NCBI GenBank assembly: GCA_945957365.1 | Contig: CAMFKI010000002.1 | Location: forward strand, 248,001 to 312,000 | Length of the DNA stretch: 64,000 bases | Direction of reading: 5' to 3' | Source of the DNA: an uncultured Alphaproteobacteria bacterium | GTDB taxonomy: Bacteria > Pseudomonadota > Alphaproteobacteria > Rhizobiales > Aestuariivirgaceae | Shown: piece after piece, positions 26,357 through 36,408 of the stretch | How positions within the stretch are numbered: position 1 is the first letter of the stretch | Layout of the letters: every line of letters starts with the position of its first letter | Made by a program: the position numbers and the translations under genes | Notes under the pieces: generated by a model | Told to the model about the DNA's origin: nothing | What the model saw: only the letters and a program-made list of their open reading frames with translations | Database searches by the model: none

Positions 26357-28774
26357 ATGAAGTCGCACTACAGGGTAGCCGTCATCGGTGGCGGCGTCGT
26401 TGGCGCATCCGTGCTCTATCATCTCGCCAGGCTGGGCTGGACCGACACGGTGCTGCTCGAACGCTCGGTGCTGACGGCGGGCTCGAGCTGGCATGCGGCA
26501 GGGGGCTTCCACGCGCTCAATGCCGACCCCAACATCGCGGCACTGCAGGCCTATACCATCGACCTTCTGTCGGAGATCGAGAAGGAATCCGGCCAGAGTG
26601 TGGGCATGCACATGACCGGCGGCTATTCGGTGGCCTCGGCCCCGGAACGCTGGGAATGGCTGCAGGCCTCCTACCGGGTGTTCCAGACCATGGGCATCGA
26701 GGACGTCCGGCTGGCGGGCCCGGACGAGGTCCGCGCCGCCTGTCCGATCTTCGACACGGGCGACGTGCTGGGTGCGCTCTATGCCGAGCGCGAAGGCTAC
26801 ATCGACCCCTCGGGGGTCGTTCATGCCTATGCCAAGGCGGCGCGCATGCGGGGCGCCACCGTGGTCGAGCACAATCGTGTGCTGGAGCTTCACCCGAAGC
26901 CCGACGGCAGCTGGACCATCGTCACCGAGAAGGGCAACATCACGGCCGGGCACGTGGTCAATGCCGGCGGGCTGTGGGCCAAGCAGGTCGGCCGCATGGC
27001 CGGCATCGAGCTGCCGCTGACACCGATGGAGCATCATTATTTCATTACCGAATCGATCCCCGAGATCCAGGCGATGGACCGCGAGATCCCGATGATGATC
27101 GACCTCGAGGGCTTCACCTATGTGCGCCAGGAAGGGAAGGGCCTGCTCGTCGGCATCTATGAGCAGAACTACAAGCACTGGAACATGGATGGCGCGCCAT
27201 GGGATTATGGCTTCGACCTGATCCAGGAGGACATCGACCGCATCTCGGACGAGTTGGCCTTCGTCTACAAGCGCTACCCGGTGATGAACCACACCGGCAT
27301 CAAGCGCTGGGTCAACGGCGCCTTCACCTTCTCGCCCGACGGCAACCCGCTGGTGGGGCCGGTGCGCGGATTGAAGAACTACTGGACGGCCTGCGGCGTC
27401 ATGGCGGGCTTCCTGCAAGGCGGCGGCGTGGGCAAGTCGCTGGCCGAATGGATGGTCGAGGGCGAGCCGCAAGCCGACATCTACGGCATGGACATCGCGC
27501 GCTATGGCGCCTTCGCCGAGAACCGCGAGTACATTCGCCAGACGACGGGTCAGTTCTACTCGCGCCGCTTCGTCATGTCCTATCCCAACGAGCAGCTGTG
27601 GGCAGGCCGGCCGCTGAAGACGGCAGGCGCCTATGCCGACATGACGGCGGCGGGGGCGCGCTGGGGCTGTTCCTGGGGCCTCGAGGTGCCGCTCTACTTC
27701 GCAGCCGATGGCTTCGAGGAGAAGCCGACGCTCAAGCGCTCCAACGCCTTCGACATCGTGGCAAAGGAGTGTCACGCGGTGCGCAAGGGCGTGGGGCTGC
27801 TCGATATTTCCGGTTTCTCGCGCTACGAGGTGACGGGCCCCGCGGCAGAGGCCTTCCTCGACCGGCTTCTGGCCTGCAAGCTGCCAGGGCCCGGCCGCGC
27901 GCGTCTGGCGCCGATGCTGGGCCATGACGGCCGCCTCAAGGGCGACCTCACCGTGTTCAACTGGGGCGACGGCTCGTGGTGGATCATGGGCTCCTACTAT
28001 CTCCGCCAGTGGCACATGCGCTGGTTCGAGGATCACCTGATCGAAGGTGCGGAGGTCAAGGACATTTCCGACATCGTCACCGGCTTCTCGCTGTCGGGTC
28101 CCAATGCCCATGCCCTGCTGCAGGGGCTCACGGCTGACGACGTTTCCAGCAAGGCGTTGCCCTTCCTCGGCTGCAAGACGCTGGATGTGGGGCTCCACCG
28201 CACGCATGTGGGCCGCCTGTCGGTCGTCGGCGAATTGGGCTACGAAATCAACTGCTCGGCCGTCGAACATGCACGCCTGCGCAAGATCCTGCTCGAGGCG
28301 GGCAAGGACCTTGGCATCGTCGAGTATGGCTACAATGCCTTGCTGTCGATGCGGCTGGAGAAGAGCTTCGGCATCTGGTCGGCCGAGTTCCGCCAGGGCT
28401 ACACGCCGGGCATGACCGGCATGGACCGCTTCATCGCCTTCGACAAGGGCAGCTTCGTCGGCCGCGAACCCGCCCTGAAGGAACGCGAGATGGGTGCGAA
28501 GACCCTGCTGGTGACCCTTGAGATCGATGCCACCGACGCCGATGCCTCGGGCTACGAGCCGGTCTGGCAGGACGGCCGGCGCGTGGGCTACGTCACCTCG
28601 GGCGGCTACGGCCATACCGTGGGCAAGAGCCTCGCCATGGCGCTGGTGGAGCGTGCGGTGGCGACGCCGGGCACCGAACTCGCCGTGCATGTCGTTGGGC
28701 AGGAGCGCAGGGCTCGCGTCATTCCGGCATCGCCCTACGATCCCGAGAGCAGGGCCATGCGCGTCCGCGTGTGA
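26357..28774 (+). CDS. FAD-dependent oxidoreductase with GcvT-type C-terminal domains (dimethylglycine/sarcosine dehydrogenase-like)
   Basis: 805 residues. The N-terminal DAO fold has the FAD motif VAVIGGGVVGASVLYHLARLG and LTAGSSWHAAGGFH, where the His is the usual covalent-flavin position of this group. From about residue 430 come FAO_M and GcvT-like tetrahydrofolate domains (GLLDISGFSRYEVTGP, ELGYEINCS, TPGMTGMDRFIAFDKGSFVGRE). The enzyme class oxidatively demethylates N-methylated glycines and passes the one-carbon unit to folate. Start ATG 26357 has CCGGAG upstream. The next operon begins 148 bp downstream. Confidence 0.93.
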   Translation: MKSHYRVAVIGGGVVGASVLYHLARLGWTDTVLLERSVLTAGSSWHAAGGFHALNADPNIAALQAYTIDLLSEIEKESGQSVGMHMTGGYSVASAPERWEWLQASYRVFQTMGIEDVRLAGPDEVRAACPIFDTGDVLGALYAEREGYIDPSGVVHAYAKAARMRGATVVEHNRVLELHPKPDGSWTIVTEKGNITAGHVVNAGGLWAKQVGRMAGIELPLTPMEHHYFITESIPEIQAMDREIPMMIDLEGFTYVRQEGKGLLVGIYEQNYKHWNMDGAPWDYGFDLIQEDIDRISDELAFVYKRYPVMNHTGIKRWVNGAFTFSPDGNPLVGPVRGLKNYWTACGVMAGFLQGGGVGKSLAEWMVEGEPQADIYGMDIARYGAFAENREYIRQTTGQFYSRRFVMSYPNEQLWAGRPLKTAGAYADMTAAGARWGCSWGLEVPLYFAADGFEEKPTLKRSNAFDIVAKECHAVRKGVGLLDISGFSRYEVTGPAAEAFLDRLLACKLPGPGRARLAPMLGHDGRLKGDLTVFNWGDGSWWIMGSYYLRQWHMRWFEDHLIEGAEVKDISDIVTGFSLSGPNAHALLQGLTADDVSSKALPFLGCKTLDVGLHRTHVGRLSVVGELGYEINCSAVEHARLRKILLEAGKDLGIVEYGYNALLSMRLEKSFGIWSAEFRQGYTPGMTGMDRFIAFDKGSFVGREPALKEREMGAKTLLVTLEIDATDADASGYEPVWQDGRRVGYVTSGGYGHTVGKSLAMALVERAVATPGTELAVHVVGQERRARVIPASPYDPESRAMRVRV

Positions 28775-28922
28775 CTCTCGATCGATTGCAACGGCGACGC
28801 AGCCGAAACGCCGCACCCTGCGCCCTTGCCGTCGCAATGTGGTAACAGCTATGGACCAACCTAGGGTCAAGCTTCGCGGGCAAACGCGCCCAGCGGGACT
28901 TCGGCCCGGTCAGGAGAGTTTC

Positions 28923-30095
28923 ATGGCGCGCAAACCCGGTCACCATCTTCCTTTCGAGCGTATCGCGTTGTTATTGCAGGGCGGCGGCGCGCTGGGCTCG
29001 TATCAGGCAGGGGTCTATGAGGCGCTGGCGGAAGCCGGCGTACATCCGGGCTGGGTGTCAGGCATCTCGATCGGCGCCGTCAATTCCGCGCTCATCGCCG
29101 GCAATGCGCCGGAACACCGGGCGCAGAAGCTGCGCGCCTTCTGGGAAACCGTCACGGCGCCGGCGCTGGGACCCTTCGGAACCCCGTACAATCCGATGAT
29201 CCAGAACCTCGATGAGCAGACCCATCGCCTGCTCAACCAGACGCGGGCCCTCGGCATCATGATGCTGGGGGCGCCGGGCTTCTTTTCGCCACGCCCGCCG
29301 CTGATGCCCTTCCTGCCTTCGGCGCAGCCGGGATCGGTGAGCTATTATGATGTTTCGGCACTGAAAACGACGCTGGAGCGGCTTGTCGATTTCGACCGCA
29401 TCAATTCACGCGAGATGCGCTTCAGCGTGGGCGCGGTGAATGTCCGGACCGGCAATTTCATTTATTTCGACAATGCCACCATGCGCATCCGGGCCGAGCA
29501 CATCATCGCGTCGGGCGCGCTGCCACCGGGATTCCCGGCCGTCGAAATCGATGGCGAATATTATTGGGATGGCGGCCTCGTCTCCAATACGCCGCTGCAA
29601 TGGATGTTCGACCAGCGCCCGCGCGAGGATACGCTGGCGCTGCAGATCGACCTGTGGAGCGCGCGCGGCGAGATGCCGCGCGACGTCATCGAGGCGGAAT
29701 CGCGCATCAAGGACATCCGCTATTCGAGTCGCACCCGCGCCGCGACCGACCAGTACAAGCACAACCAGAAACTCCGCATCGCGGTGGCCGAACTGCTGAG
29801 CCAGCTGCCGGCGAAACAGCGCCAGAGCGAGCATGCGAAGCTGCTCGAGGCCGAGTCGGACAACAAGGTCTGCACCATCGTGCAGCTCATCTATCATTCG
29901 CAGACTTACGAAGGTATTTCAAAGGATTACGAGTTTTCGCGGCGAACCATGGAGGAGCACTGGAGCACCGGCTACGCCGATGCCATGCGGGCCATGACGC
30001 ATCCCGAGGTCGTGAGGCGTCCGACGCGCACCGAAGGCGTGCGCGTCTTCGATTTCAGCCGGGGCAAGGAAACCAAGGAATCGACGTCCGCCTGA
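28923..30095 (+). CDS. Patatin-like phospholipase (DUF3734-containing)
   Basis: 390 residues from ATG 28923, which follows AGGAGAG; an in-frame ATG at 28851 has a poorer ribosome site. The patatin fold is complete: oxyanion loop LLLQGGGALGSYQAGVYEAL, nucleophile GISIGAVN (GXSXG) and the Asp of the catalytic dyad in YYWDGGLVSNTPLQW. The C-terminal part (KDIRYSSRTRAATDQYK..., YSRR-like region near the end) matches DUF3734. It heads an operon with adc and bdhA; in rhizobia this trio is linked to polyhydroxybutyrate/ketone-body metabolism. The lipid substrate is unknown. Confidence 0.94.
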   Translation: MARKPGHHLPFERIALLLQGGGALGSYQAGVYEALAEAGVHPGWVSGISIGAVNSALIAGNAPEHRAQKLRAFWETVTAPALGPFGTPYNPMIQNLDEQTHRLLNQTRALGIMMLGAPGFFSPRPPLMPFLPSAQPGSVSYYDVSALKTTLERLVDFDRINSREMRFSVGAVNVRTGNFIYFDNATMRIRAEHIIASGALPPGFPAVEIDGEYYWDGGLVSNTPLQWMFDQRPREDTLALQIDLWSARGEMPRDVIEAESRIKDIRYSSRTRAATDQYKHNQKLRIAVAELLSQLPAKQRQSEHAKLLEAESDNKVCTIVQLIYHSQTYEGISKDYEFSRRTMEEHWSTGYADAMRAMTHPEVVRRPTRTEGVRVFDFSRGKETKESTSA

Positions 30096-30107
30096 CAGGA
30101 GAAAGAC

Positions 30108-30845
30108 ATGAAAGAACAAGACGTTCGCAAGCAGGCCTTCGCCATGCCGCTGACCAGCCCGGCCTATCCGGTGGGGCCCTACCGGTTCTACAATCGCGAA
30201 TACCTCATCATCACCTACCGCACCGACATGGACAGGCTGCGCGCCATCGTGCCGGAGCCGCTGCAGGTGACCGAGCCGCTGGTCAAGTACGAGTTCATCC
30301 GCATGCCGGATTCAACCGGTTTCGGCGACTATACCGAGAGCGGCCAGGTGATCCCGGTGAGCTTCGAGGGACGCAAGGGCGGCTACACCCACTGCATGTT
30401 CCTCGACGACCATCCGCCGATCGCAGGTGGCCGTGAACTCTGGGGTTTTCCGAAAAAGCTGGCCAAGCCGAGCCTGCGCGCTGAAATCGATACGCTGATC
30501 GGCACGCTGCATTATGGCTCGCTGCCGGTGGCGGTGGGCACCATGGGTTACAAGCACCGCGAACTCGACAAGGCCGCGACCAAGGCCTCGCTCGAGATGC
30601 CGAACTGGCTGCTCAAGATCATCCCGCATGTGGACGGCAGCCCCCGCATTTGCGAGATCGTGGAATATTATCTCAGCGACATCGATCTCAAGGGCGCCTG
30701 GACCGGGCCGGCCCAGCTGGAACTGTTCCACCATGCGCTGGCACCGGTCGCCGAGCTCCCCGTTCTGGAGGTCGTCTCGGCTTCCCACATCCTCGCCGAC
30801 CTGACGCTGGACCTCGGCAAGGTCGTGCACGACTATTTGAAATAA
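30108..30845 (+). CDS. adc: Acetoacetate decarboxylase
   Basis: 245 residues. The family signature [17 protein letters not shown] contains the Schiff-base lysine near residue 116. [28 protein letters not shown] contributes the Glu residues of the active site. It converts acetoacetate to acetone and CO2. The gene lies 12 bp after the patatin gene with an AGGAGAAAG ribosome site, and 14 bp before bdhA, whose product makes acetoacetate. The operon therefore handles 3-hydroxybutyrate. Confidence 0.96.
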   Translation: MKEQDVRKQAFAMPLTSPAYPVGPYRFYNREYLIITYRTDMDRLRAIVPEPLQVTEPLVKYEFIRMPDSTGFGDYTESGQVIPVSFEGRKGGYTHCMFLDDHPPIAGGRELWGFPKKLAKPSLRAEIDTLIGTLHYGSLPVAVGTMGYKHRELDKAATKASLEMPNWLLKIIPHVDGSPRICEIVEYYLSDIDLKGAWTGPAQLELFHHALAPVAELPVLEVVSASHILADLTLDLGKVVHDYLK

Positions 30846-30859
30846 AAGGAGAAAAACAC

Positions 30860-31639
30860 ATGGATCTCAAGGACAGGGTCGCCATCATCACCGGTGCGGC
30901 GAGCGGCATCGGCAAGGACATCGCCATCCGCCACGCCGAAGCCGGCGGCATTCCGGTGATCGCCGATCTCAACCTCGACGCGGCGAACGCCACGGCCGAG
31001 GAGATCAAGGCGAAGGGCGGCCAGGCTTTCGCCGTGGCGATGAACGTGACCGACGAGGACCAGGTCGAGAAGGGTGTCGCCGACACCGTCGCGAAATATG
31101 GCAAGGTCGACATCCTGGTGTCCAACGCGGGCATCCAGATCGTCCATCCGATCGTCGATTTTCCCTTCGCGGAATGGAAAAAACTGCTGTCAATTCATCT
31201 GGATGGCGCATTCCTGACGACCAAGGCCTGCCTCAAGTACATGTACAAGGCGAATTATGGCCGCGTTGTCTACATGGGATCGGTGCACTCGCACGAGGCC
31301 TCGAAGCTGAAGGCGCCCTACGTGACGGCGAAGCACGGGCTTCTGGGCCTTGCCCGGGTGCTGGCCAAGGAGGGGGCGGAACACAATGTGACCGCCAACG
31401 TGGTGTGCCCCGGCTTCGTCCGCACGCCGCTGGTGGAAAAGCAAATTCCCGAGCAGGCAAAGGAACTTGGCATCTCGGAAGCGGACGTGGTGGCGAAGGT
31501 CATGCTGAAGGACACGGTGGACGGCCAGTTCACCACGGTCGATGACGTGGCCAATGCGGTGCTGTTCTTCGCCGGCGCCACCAGCAACGTCTACACCGGC
31601 CAGTCGCTGGTGGTCAGCCACGGCTGGTTCATGCAGTAA
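30860..31639 (+). CDS. bdhA: 3-hydroxybutyrate dehydrogenase (SDR family)
   Basis: 259 residues. The classical short-chain dehydrogenase cofactor motif [12 protein letters not shown] is followed by NAG in LVSNAGIQ. The catalytic Ser/Tyr154/Lys158 set lies in [22 protein letters not shown], and [16 protein letters not shown] is typical of D-3-hydroxybutyrate dehydrogenases. It oxidises D-3-hydroxybutyrate to acetoacetate with NAD+. The ATG at 30860 follows AAGGAG. It is the last gene of the patatin-adc-bdhA operon. Confidence 0.94.
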   Translation: MDLKDRVAIITGAASGIGKDIAIRHAEAGGIPVIADLNLDAANATAEEIKAKGGQAFAVAMNVTDEDQVEKGVADTVAKYGKVDILVSNAGIQIVHPIVDFPFAEWKKLLSIHLDGAFLTTKACLKYMYKANYGRVVYMGSVHSHEASKLKAPYVTAKHGLLGLARVLAKEGAEHNVTANVVCPGFVRTPLVEKQIPEQAKELGISEADVVAKVMLKDTVDGQFTTVDDVANAVLFFAGATSNVYTGQSLVVSHGWFMQ

Positions 31640-31990
31640 AATGGTTGCGCCGGCGCGTTGAAAGACGATGCCGGCGCGATGCTGTTTGGTGCGTTTCGTG
31701 TTGCAGTCCGGATGCCCGGCAGGCATCGCGAAAGCAACACGCGGCGGGATGTCACAAAACTCCCGAAAACCTTTGCATCAGAGGTGGCCGGGGTGCCGCG
31801 TTTCAGTGTCGGATCAATACCTGTCGAACGGGTCGAATTTCGAGTCGATATCCGGCAAATCTGCAACCGTTTGCTGCGCGGTCCGGCACAAGAATCCAGT
31901 GGATAGTTAATTTTGCGTTGCGACAGGGGATGCAACCGAGCGGATATCAACTACAATCCTGCGTCAGGTTTGTGTGAGGGGCTGAGGGTA
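31640..31990. other. Intergenic region upstream of the RND efflux operon
   Basis: 351 bases with no convincing gene. It should contain the bdhA terminator and the promoter of the efflux operon. TACAAT at 31952-31957 is a plausible -10, but no good -35 lies 16-18 bases before it. No strong hairpin or clear operator was found. Confidence 0.5.
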
Positions 31991-33130
31991 ATGACGGTGA
32001 GCGGCGTCCGTTGCGTGCTGCTGGGAATGGCGCTTGTCGCGCTGCTGGCGGGTTGCGACGACAAGAAGAAGGAGGCCCCAAAGGCGGAGGCCGTGCCGGT
32101 GACCTATGTCGAGGTGGAACCGCGCGACGTGCCGGTCACCTTCGATTTCGTGGCCCAGACCCAATCCTCCCAGCAGGTGCAGATCTACGCCCGCATCAAC
32201 GGCTTCCTCGACAGCCAGAACTATGCCGACGGCGCGCTGGTGAAGACCGGCGACGTGCTGTTCAAGCTCGACCAGAAGCCGCAGATCGCCGAACTGCAGG
32301 AGGCCCAGGCGGCCCTCGAGCGCGACAAGGCGGCGCGCGAGGTGGCGCGCGCCAATCTCGCCAGGGTGAAGCCGCTGGCCAAGCTCAACGCGCTGTCGCA
32401 GAAGGACCTCGACGACGCCCAGGGCCGCTTCGACGAGACCTCGGCCACCGTCGACGGGGCGCAGGCGACGGTAGACCGCGCCCAGCTGAACCTGTCCTAC
32501 ACCATCATCTCCTCGCCGATCGACGGCTTCGCCGCCGCCGCCAACCAGATGGTGGGCACCTACATCAGCCCGACCAACGCCAACCTCACCTCGGTGTCGC
32601 TGGTCACCCCGATGTGGGTGAACTTCAGCCTGTCGGAAAACCAGCTGCTCGACCTGCGCAACCAGAAGACCGACGGCACGCTGACCTGGCCGCCGACCGA
32701 CCAGATTTCGGTCGACCTGATCCTGCCCACCGGCAACGTCTTCCCGCACAAGGCCAAGGTGACCTTCACCGCGCCCTATTACAACCCGCAGACCGGCACC
32801 TTCCAGATCCGCGGCACCTTCGACAATCCGGAAGCCATGCTGCGCCCGAACCAGTACGTGACGGCGCGGGTCAACGGTTTCTCGCGGCCCAACGCCATCC
32901 TGGTGCCGCAGCGCGCCGTGCACCAGGCCGCGACCGGCCACTATGTGCTGGTCATCGACAACGACAGCCGCGCCCAGCTGCGCCCGGTCGAGCCCGGCGA
33001 CTGGCACGGCGACGACTGGTTCATCACCAAGGGCCTGAAGCCCGGCGACAAGGTGATCGTCGACGGCCTGGTCTTCGCGCCCAATACCGACGTGGCGGGC
33101 AAGCCTCTCGCCGAAACCGCAGCGCAGTGA
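31991..33130 (+). CDS. RND efflux periplasmic adaptor (AcrA/MexA type lipoprotein)
   Basis: 379 residues from ATG 31991. A lipoprotein signal ends at the lipobox LLAGC, so it is probably anchored to the inner membrane by an acylated Cys. The barrel-sandwich (VQIYARINGFLDSQNYADGALVKTGDVLFKLD) and coiled-coil hairpin (residues about 95-165) are clear. Next come the beta-barrel and membrane-proximal domains (GTFDNPEAMLRPNQYVTARV). It bridges the pump and the outer-membrane channel. It is first in the three-gene tripartite efflux operon; no TetR repressor is adjacent. Confidence 0.95.
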   Translation: MTVSGVRCVLLGMALVALLAGCDDKKKEAPKAEAVPVTYVEVEPRDVPVTFDFVAQTQSSQQVQIYARINGFLDSQNYADGALVKTGDVLFKLDQKPQIAELQEAQAALERDKAAREVARANLARVKPLAKLNALSQKDLDDAQGRFDETSATVDGAQATVDRAQLNLSYTIISSPIDGFAAAANQMVGTYISPTNANLTSVSLVTPMWVNFSLSENQLLDLRNQKTDGTLTWPPTDQISVDLILPTGNVFPHKAKVTFTAPYYNPQTGTFQIRGTFDNPEAMLRPNQYVTARVNGFSRPNAILVPQRAVHQAATGHYVLVIDNDSRAQLRPVEPGDWHGDDWFITKGLKPGDKVIVDGLVFAPNTDVAGKPLAETAAQ

Positions 33131-33141
33131 GGCGCTGAGCC

Positions 33142-36100
33142 ATGCTGTCCGACATTTTCATCAAGCGCCCGGTCCTCGCCACGGTGCTCGGCATCGTGAT
33201 CGTGCTGATCGGCGGCCTTTCGGTGTTCGGCCTGCCGATCCAGCAGTATCCGACCATCGCGCCGGTGCAGATCCAGGTCTCGACCGTCTATGCCGGCGCC
33301 AATGCCGAGACGGTGGCGCAGTCGGTGGCGGCGCCCATCGAGGCGCAGATCAACGGCGTGCCGGACATGCTCTACATGACCTCGACCAGTTCGGCGTCGG
33401 GGCAGATGACGATCAACGTCTACTTCAAGGAGTCGGTCGACCCCGACATCGCCCAGGTGCTGGTGCAGAACCGCGTCAACCTGGCGACCCCGCAGCTGCC
33501 GGCCTCGGTCAATACCTTCGGCGTCACGGTGCAGCAGCAGTCCTCCAACGTGCTGATGATCATCGCGATCACCGCCGATGCCGGGCGCTACCCGCTGACC
33601 TACGTGACGAACTTCGCCAACCTGCAGGTGCTGAACGCCATCCAGCGCATCAACGGCGCCGGCCAGGCCACCATGTTCGGCGACCCGAGCCAGGCAATGC
33701 GCATCTGGCTCAACCCCAACCGCATGGCCTCGCTCGGCATCTCGGCGCCGCAGGTGGCCAACGTCATCAAAAACCAGAACCAGCTGATCGGCGCGGGCCA
33801 GCTCGGCCAGCCGCCCAACGACAAGCCGGTCGTCCAGACCTTCCCGATGACGGTGCAGCAGCAGTTCACCAAGGCCGACGAATACGAGAAGCTGATCCTG
33901 CGCGCCAACAGCCAGGACGGCAGCGCCATCGTGAGGCTGGGCGACGTGGGCCGCGCCGAGATGGGCTTCCAGCAATATCTCTCGACCAACCAGATCAACG
34001 GCCAGGACACCGCGCTGATCGTGGTCTACCAGCAGCCCGGCGCCAACGGCATCGACGTGTCGAACAACGTGCGCAAGACGCTGCTGCAGCTCAAGCCCTC
34101 GTTCCCCGCCGGCATCGACTACACCATCGCGCTCGACACCACCGATTTCGTGCGGCTGTCGATCAAGGAAGTGGTGAAGACGCTGTTCGAGGCGCTGCTG
34201 CTCGTCATCGTGGTGATGTACGTCTTCCTGCAGAGCATTCGCGCCTCGGCCATCGCCACCACGGCGATCCTGATCTCGATCACCGGCACCTTCGCCGGCA
34301 TGCTGGTGCTCGGCTTCTCGCTCAACCTGCTCACCCTGTTCGGGCTCGTGCTGGCCATCGGCCTCGTCGTCGACGACGCCATCGTGGTGATCGAGAACGC
34401 CACGCGCAACATCGAGGAGGGCGGCCACGACCCGCGCGAGGCGGTGCACAAGGCCATGGCGGAAGTGACGGGCCCGGTCATCGCGACGGTCCTCGTGCTG
34501 GCCGCGGTGTTCGTGCCGGCGGCCTTCATCAGCGGGCCCACGGGGCAGCTCTACAAGCAGTTCGCCATCACCATCGCGGTGTCGGTGGCGATCTCGGGCT
34601 TCGTCGCGCTCACCGTGACGCCGGCCATGGCGGCCTTGTTCCTGAAGCCCGGCAAGCCGGTGCAGCGCGGGCCCTTCGCATGGTTCAACGCCGGCTTCAA
34701 GAAGCTGGAAAAGGGCTATGGCAAGACCATCGGCCTCGGCATCAAGGGCTGGTTCGCCGGGCTCATCGTCTTCGCCGGCATGATCTACGTCACCGTCGAC
34801 CTGTTCCGCGTGCTGCCGACGAGCTTCGTGCCCAACGAGGACCAGGGCTATGTGCTGGCGATCTATGCGCTGCCCGACGCCGCGAGCCTCGACCGCTCGC
34901 AGGAGATGGCGCAGACGATCGACAAGCTGTTCGCCGAAGATCCCGCCGTGCTCTACCGCATCTCGATTGCCGGCTATTCGCTGGTCGACAGCCAGTACCG
35001 CAACAACTACGGCACCATGTGGGTGCAGCTCAAGCCCTTCGAGAAGCGCACCACGCCCGAGCTTGCCGCCGACGCGGTGATCAAGCGCTTCATGGCCAAG
35101 ACGCCGGAGATCGAGAAGGCCTTCACGCTCGCCATCAACCCGCCTTCGATCCCCGGCCTCGGCACGCAGGCGGGCTTCGACTTCTGGCTGATGAGCACCG
35201 GCGACCAGACGCCGGCGGAGCTGCAGGCCATCACCCAGAAATTCATGGCCGAAGCCAAGAAGCGGCCGGAACTCACGGGGCTTTCGACCGGCTACCGCGC
35301 CACCGGCCAGCAGATGAAGCTGAACATCGACCGCGACAAGGCGGTGCTGCTGGGCGTGCCGCTGGGCGACCTCTACTTCACCGTCCAGTCGCTGTTCGGC
35401 TCCGCCACGGTGAGCCAGTTCACCCAGCTGAACCGGGTGTGGAACGTCATCGTGCAGGCCGACTCGCAATACCGCCGCACCCCGGCCGACCTGACCACCG
35501 CCTACGTGACGGGCGACAAGGGCCAGCAGGTGCCGCTGTCGGCACTCGTCAGCCTGACCTACGAGCCCGCACCCACGCTGGTGTCGCACTTCAACGGCTT
35601 CCAGGCGGCCCAGATCACCGGCGACGCGGCACCCGGCTATTCCTCCGGCCAGTCGCTGCAGGCGATGCAGGAGGTGGCCAAGGCGGTGCTGCCGCAGGGC
35701 TATACCTATGGCTGGTCGGGCCTTGCCTATTCGCAGGAGCAGGCGGGAAGCTCGTCGGCCATCGTGTTCATGTTCGGCATCATCCTCGTGTTCCTGATCC
35801 TCGCCGCACAATATGAGTCATGGTCGCTCCCCGCCGCGGTGATGACCACGGTGCCCTTCGGCGTGCTCGGCGCGCTGATCGCCACCTATGGCCGCGGGCT
35901 CGACAACGACGTCTACTTCCAGATCGGCCTTCTGCTGATGGTGGGCCTTGCCGCCAAGAACGGCATCCTCATCGTCGAGTTCGCGGTGGAGAAGCTGAAG
36001 GAGGGCAGGACCGTCACGCAAGCCGCGGTGGAGGCGGGCGAGCTGCGCCTGCGCCCCATCATCATGACCTCGCTGGCCTTCATCTTCGGCACCATCCCGA

Positions 36101-36408
36101 TGGCGATCGCCACGGGGGCGGGGGCCAATGCCCGCCACTCCATCGGCACCGGCATCATCGGCGGCATGATCGGCGCCTCGACGCTGGCGCTGCTGTTCGT
36201 GCCGATCTTCTTCTACCTGTTCAAGAAAGGCTGGCAGAAGCCGAAGCCGGCCGGAACGGCGCCGGCGCCTCAGGCACCCGCCGCGCCGGACGCATCCGCC
36301 GCAGCCGCGCCACCCGTTTCCGCCGCCGAACCGGCTGCACCCGCCGCGGCCACGGCCAGCACCACAGCCAGCATCACCGCCACGCCCGGAGAGGGGACGC
36401 CCGCATGA
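33142..36408 (+). CDS. RND efflux transporter permease (AcrB/MexB, HAE1 family)
   Basis: 1088 residues. It starts MLSDIFIKRPVLATVLGIVIVLIGG. The periplasmic porter domains and twelve transmembrane helices are in order. The proton-relay acidic pair lies in GLVLAIGLVVDDAIVVIEN (about residues 411-412), with helix motifs such as TPAMAALFLKP and GLAAKNGILIVEFAVE further on. It exports drugs, solvents or other amphiphiles using the proton gradient. The last 70 residues are an unusual Ala/Pro-rich tail. It overlaps the outer-membrane factor gene by ATGA. Confidence 0.97.
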   Translation: MLSDIFIKRPVLATVLGIVIVLIGGLSVFGLPIQQYPTIAPVQIQVSTVYAGANAETVAQSVAAPIEAQINGVPDMLYMTSTSSASGQMTINVYFKESVDPDIAQVLVQNRVNLATPQLPASVNTFGVTVQQQSSNVLMIIAITADAGRYPLTYVTNFANLQVLNAIQRINGAGQATMFGDPSQAMRIWLNPNRMASLGISAPQVANVIKNQNQLIGAGQLGQPPNDKPVVQTFPMTVQQQFTKADEYEKLILRANSQDGSAIVRLGDVGRAEMGFQQYLSTNQINGQDTALIVVYQQPGANGIDVSNNVRKTLLQLKPSFPAGIDYTIALDTTDFVRLSIKEVVKTLFEALLLVIVVMYVFLQSIRASAIATTAILISITGTFAGMLVLGFSLNLLTLFGLVLAIGLVVDDAIVVIENATRNIEEGGHDPREAVHKAMAEVTGPVIATVLVLAAVFVPAAFISGPTGQLYKQFAITIAVSVAISGFVALTVTPAMAALFLKPGKPVQRGPFAWFNAGFKKLEKGYGKTIGLGIKGWFAGLIVFAGMIYVTVDLFRVLPTSFVPNEDQGYVLAIYALPDAASLDRSQEMAQTIDKLFAEDPAVLYRISIAGYSLVDSQYRNNYGTMWVQLKPFEKRTTPELAADAVIKRFMAKTPEIEKAFTLAINPPSIPGLGTQAGFDFWLMSTGDQTPAELQAITQKFMAEAKKRPELTGLSTGYRATGQQMKLNIDRDKAVLLGVPLGDLYFTVQSLFGSATVSQFTQLNRVWNVIVQADSQYRRTPADLTTAYVTGDKGQQVPLSALVSLTYEPAPTLVSHFNGFQAAQITGDAAPGYSSGQSLQAMQEVAKAVLPQGYTYGWSGLAYSQEQAGSSSAIVFMFGIILVFLILAAQYESWSLPAAVMTTVPFGVLGALIATYGRGLDNDVYFQIGLLLMVGLAAKNGILIVEFAVEKLKEGRTVTQAAVEAGELRLRPIIMTSLAFIFGTIPMAIATGAGANARHSIGTGIIGGMIGASTLALLFVPIFFYLFKKGWQKPKPAGTAPAPQAPAAPDASAAAAPPVSAAEPAAPAAATASTTASITATPGEGTPA

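Noticed and set aside
26198..28870. 890-codon minus-strand frame opposite the dimethylglycine-dehydrogenase-like gene
   Set aside because: Composition artefact; the plus-strand protein has intact FAD and GcvT motifs.
32941..35811. 956-codon minus-strand frame opposite the RND pump
   Set aside because: Shadow frame from high GC; His/Arg/Asp-rich composition with no domain, while the opposite strand encodes a complete AcrB-type pump.
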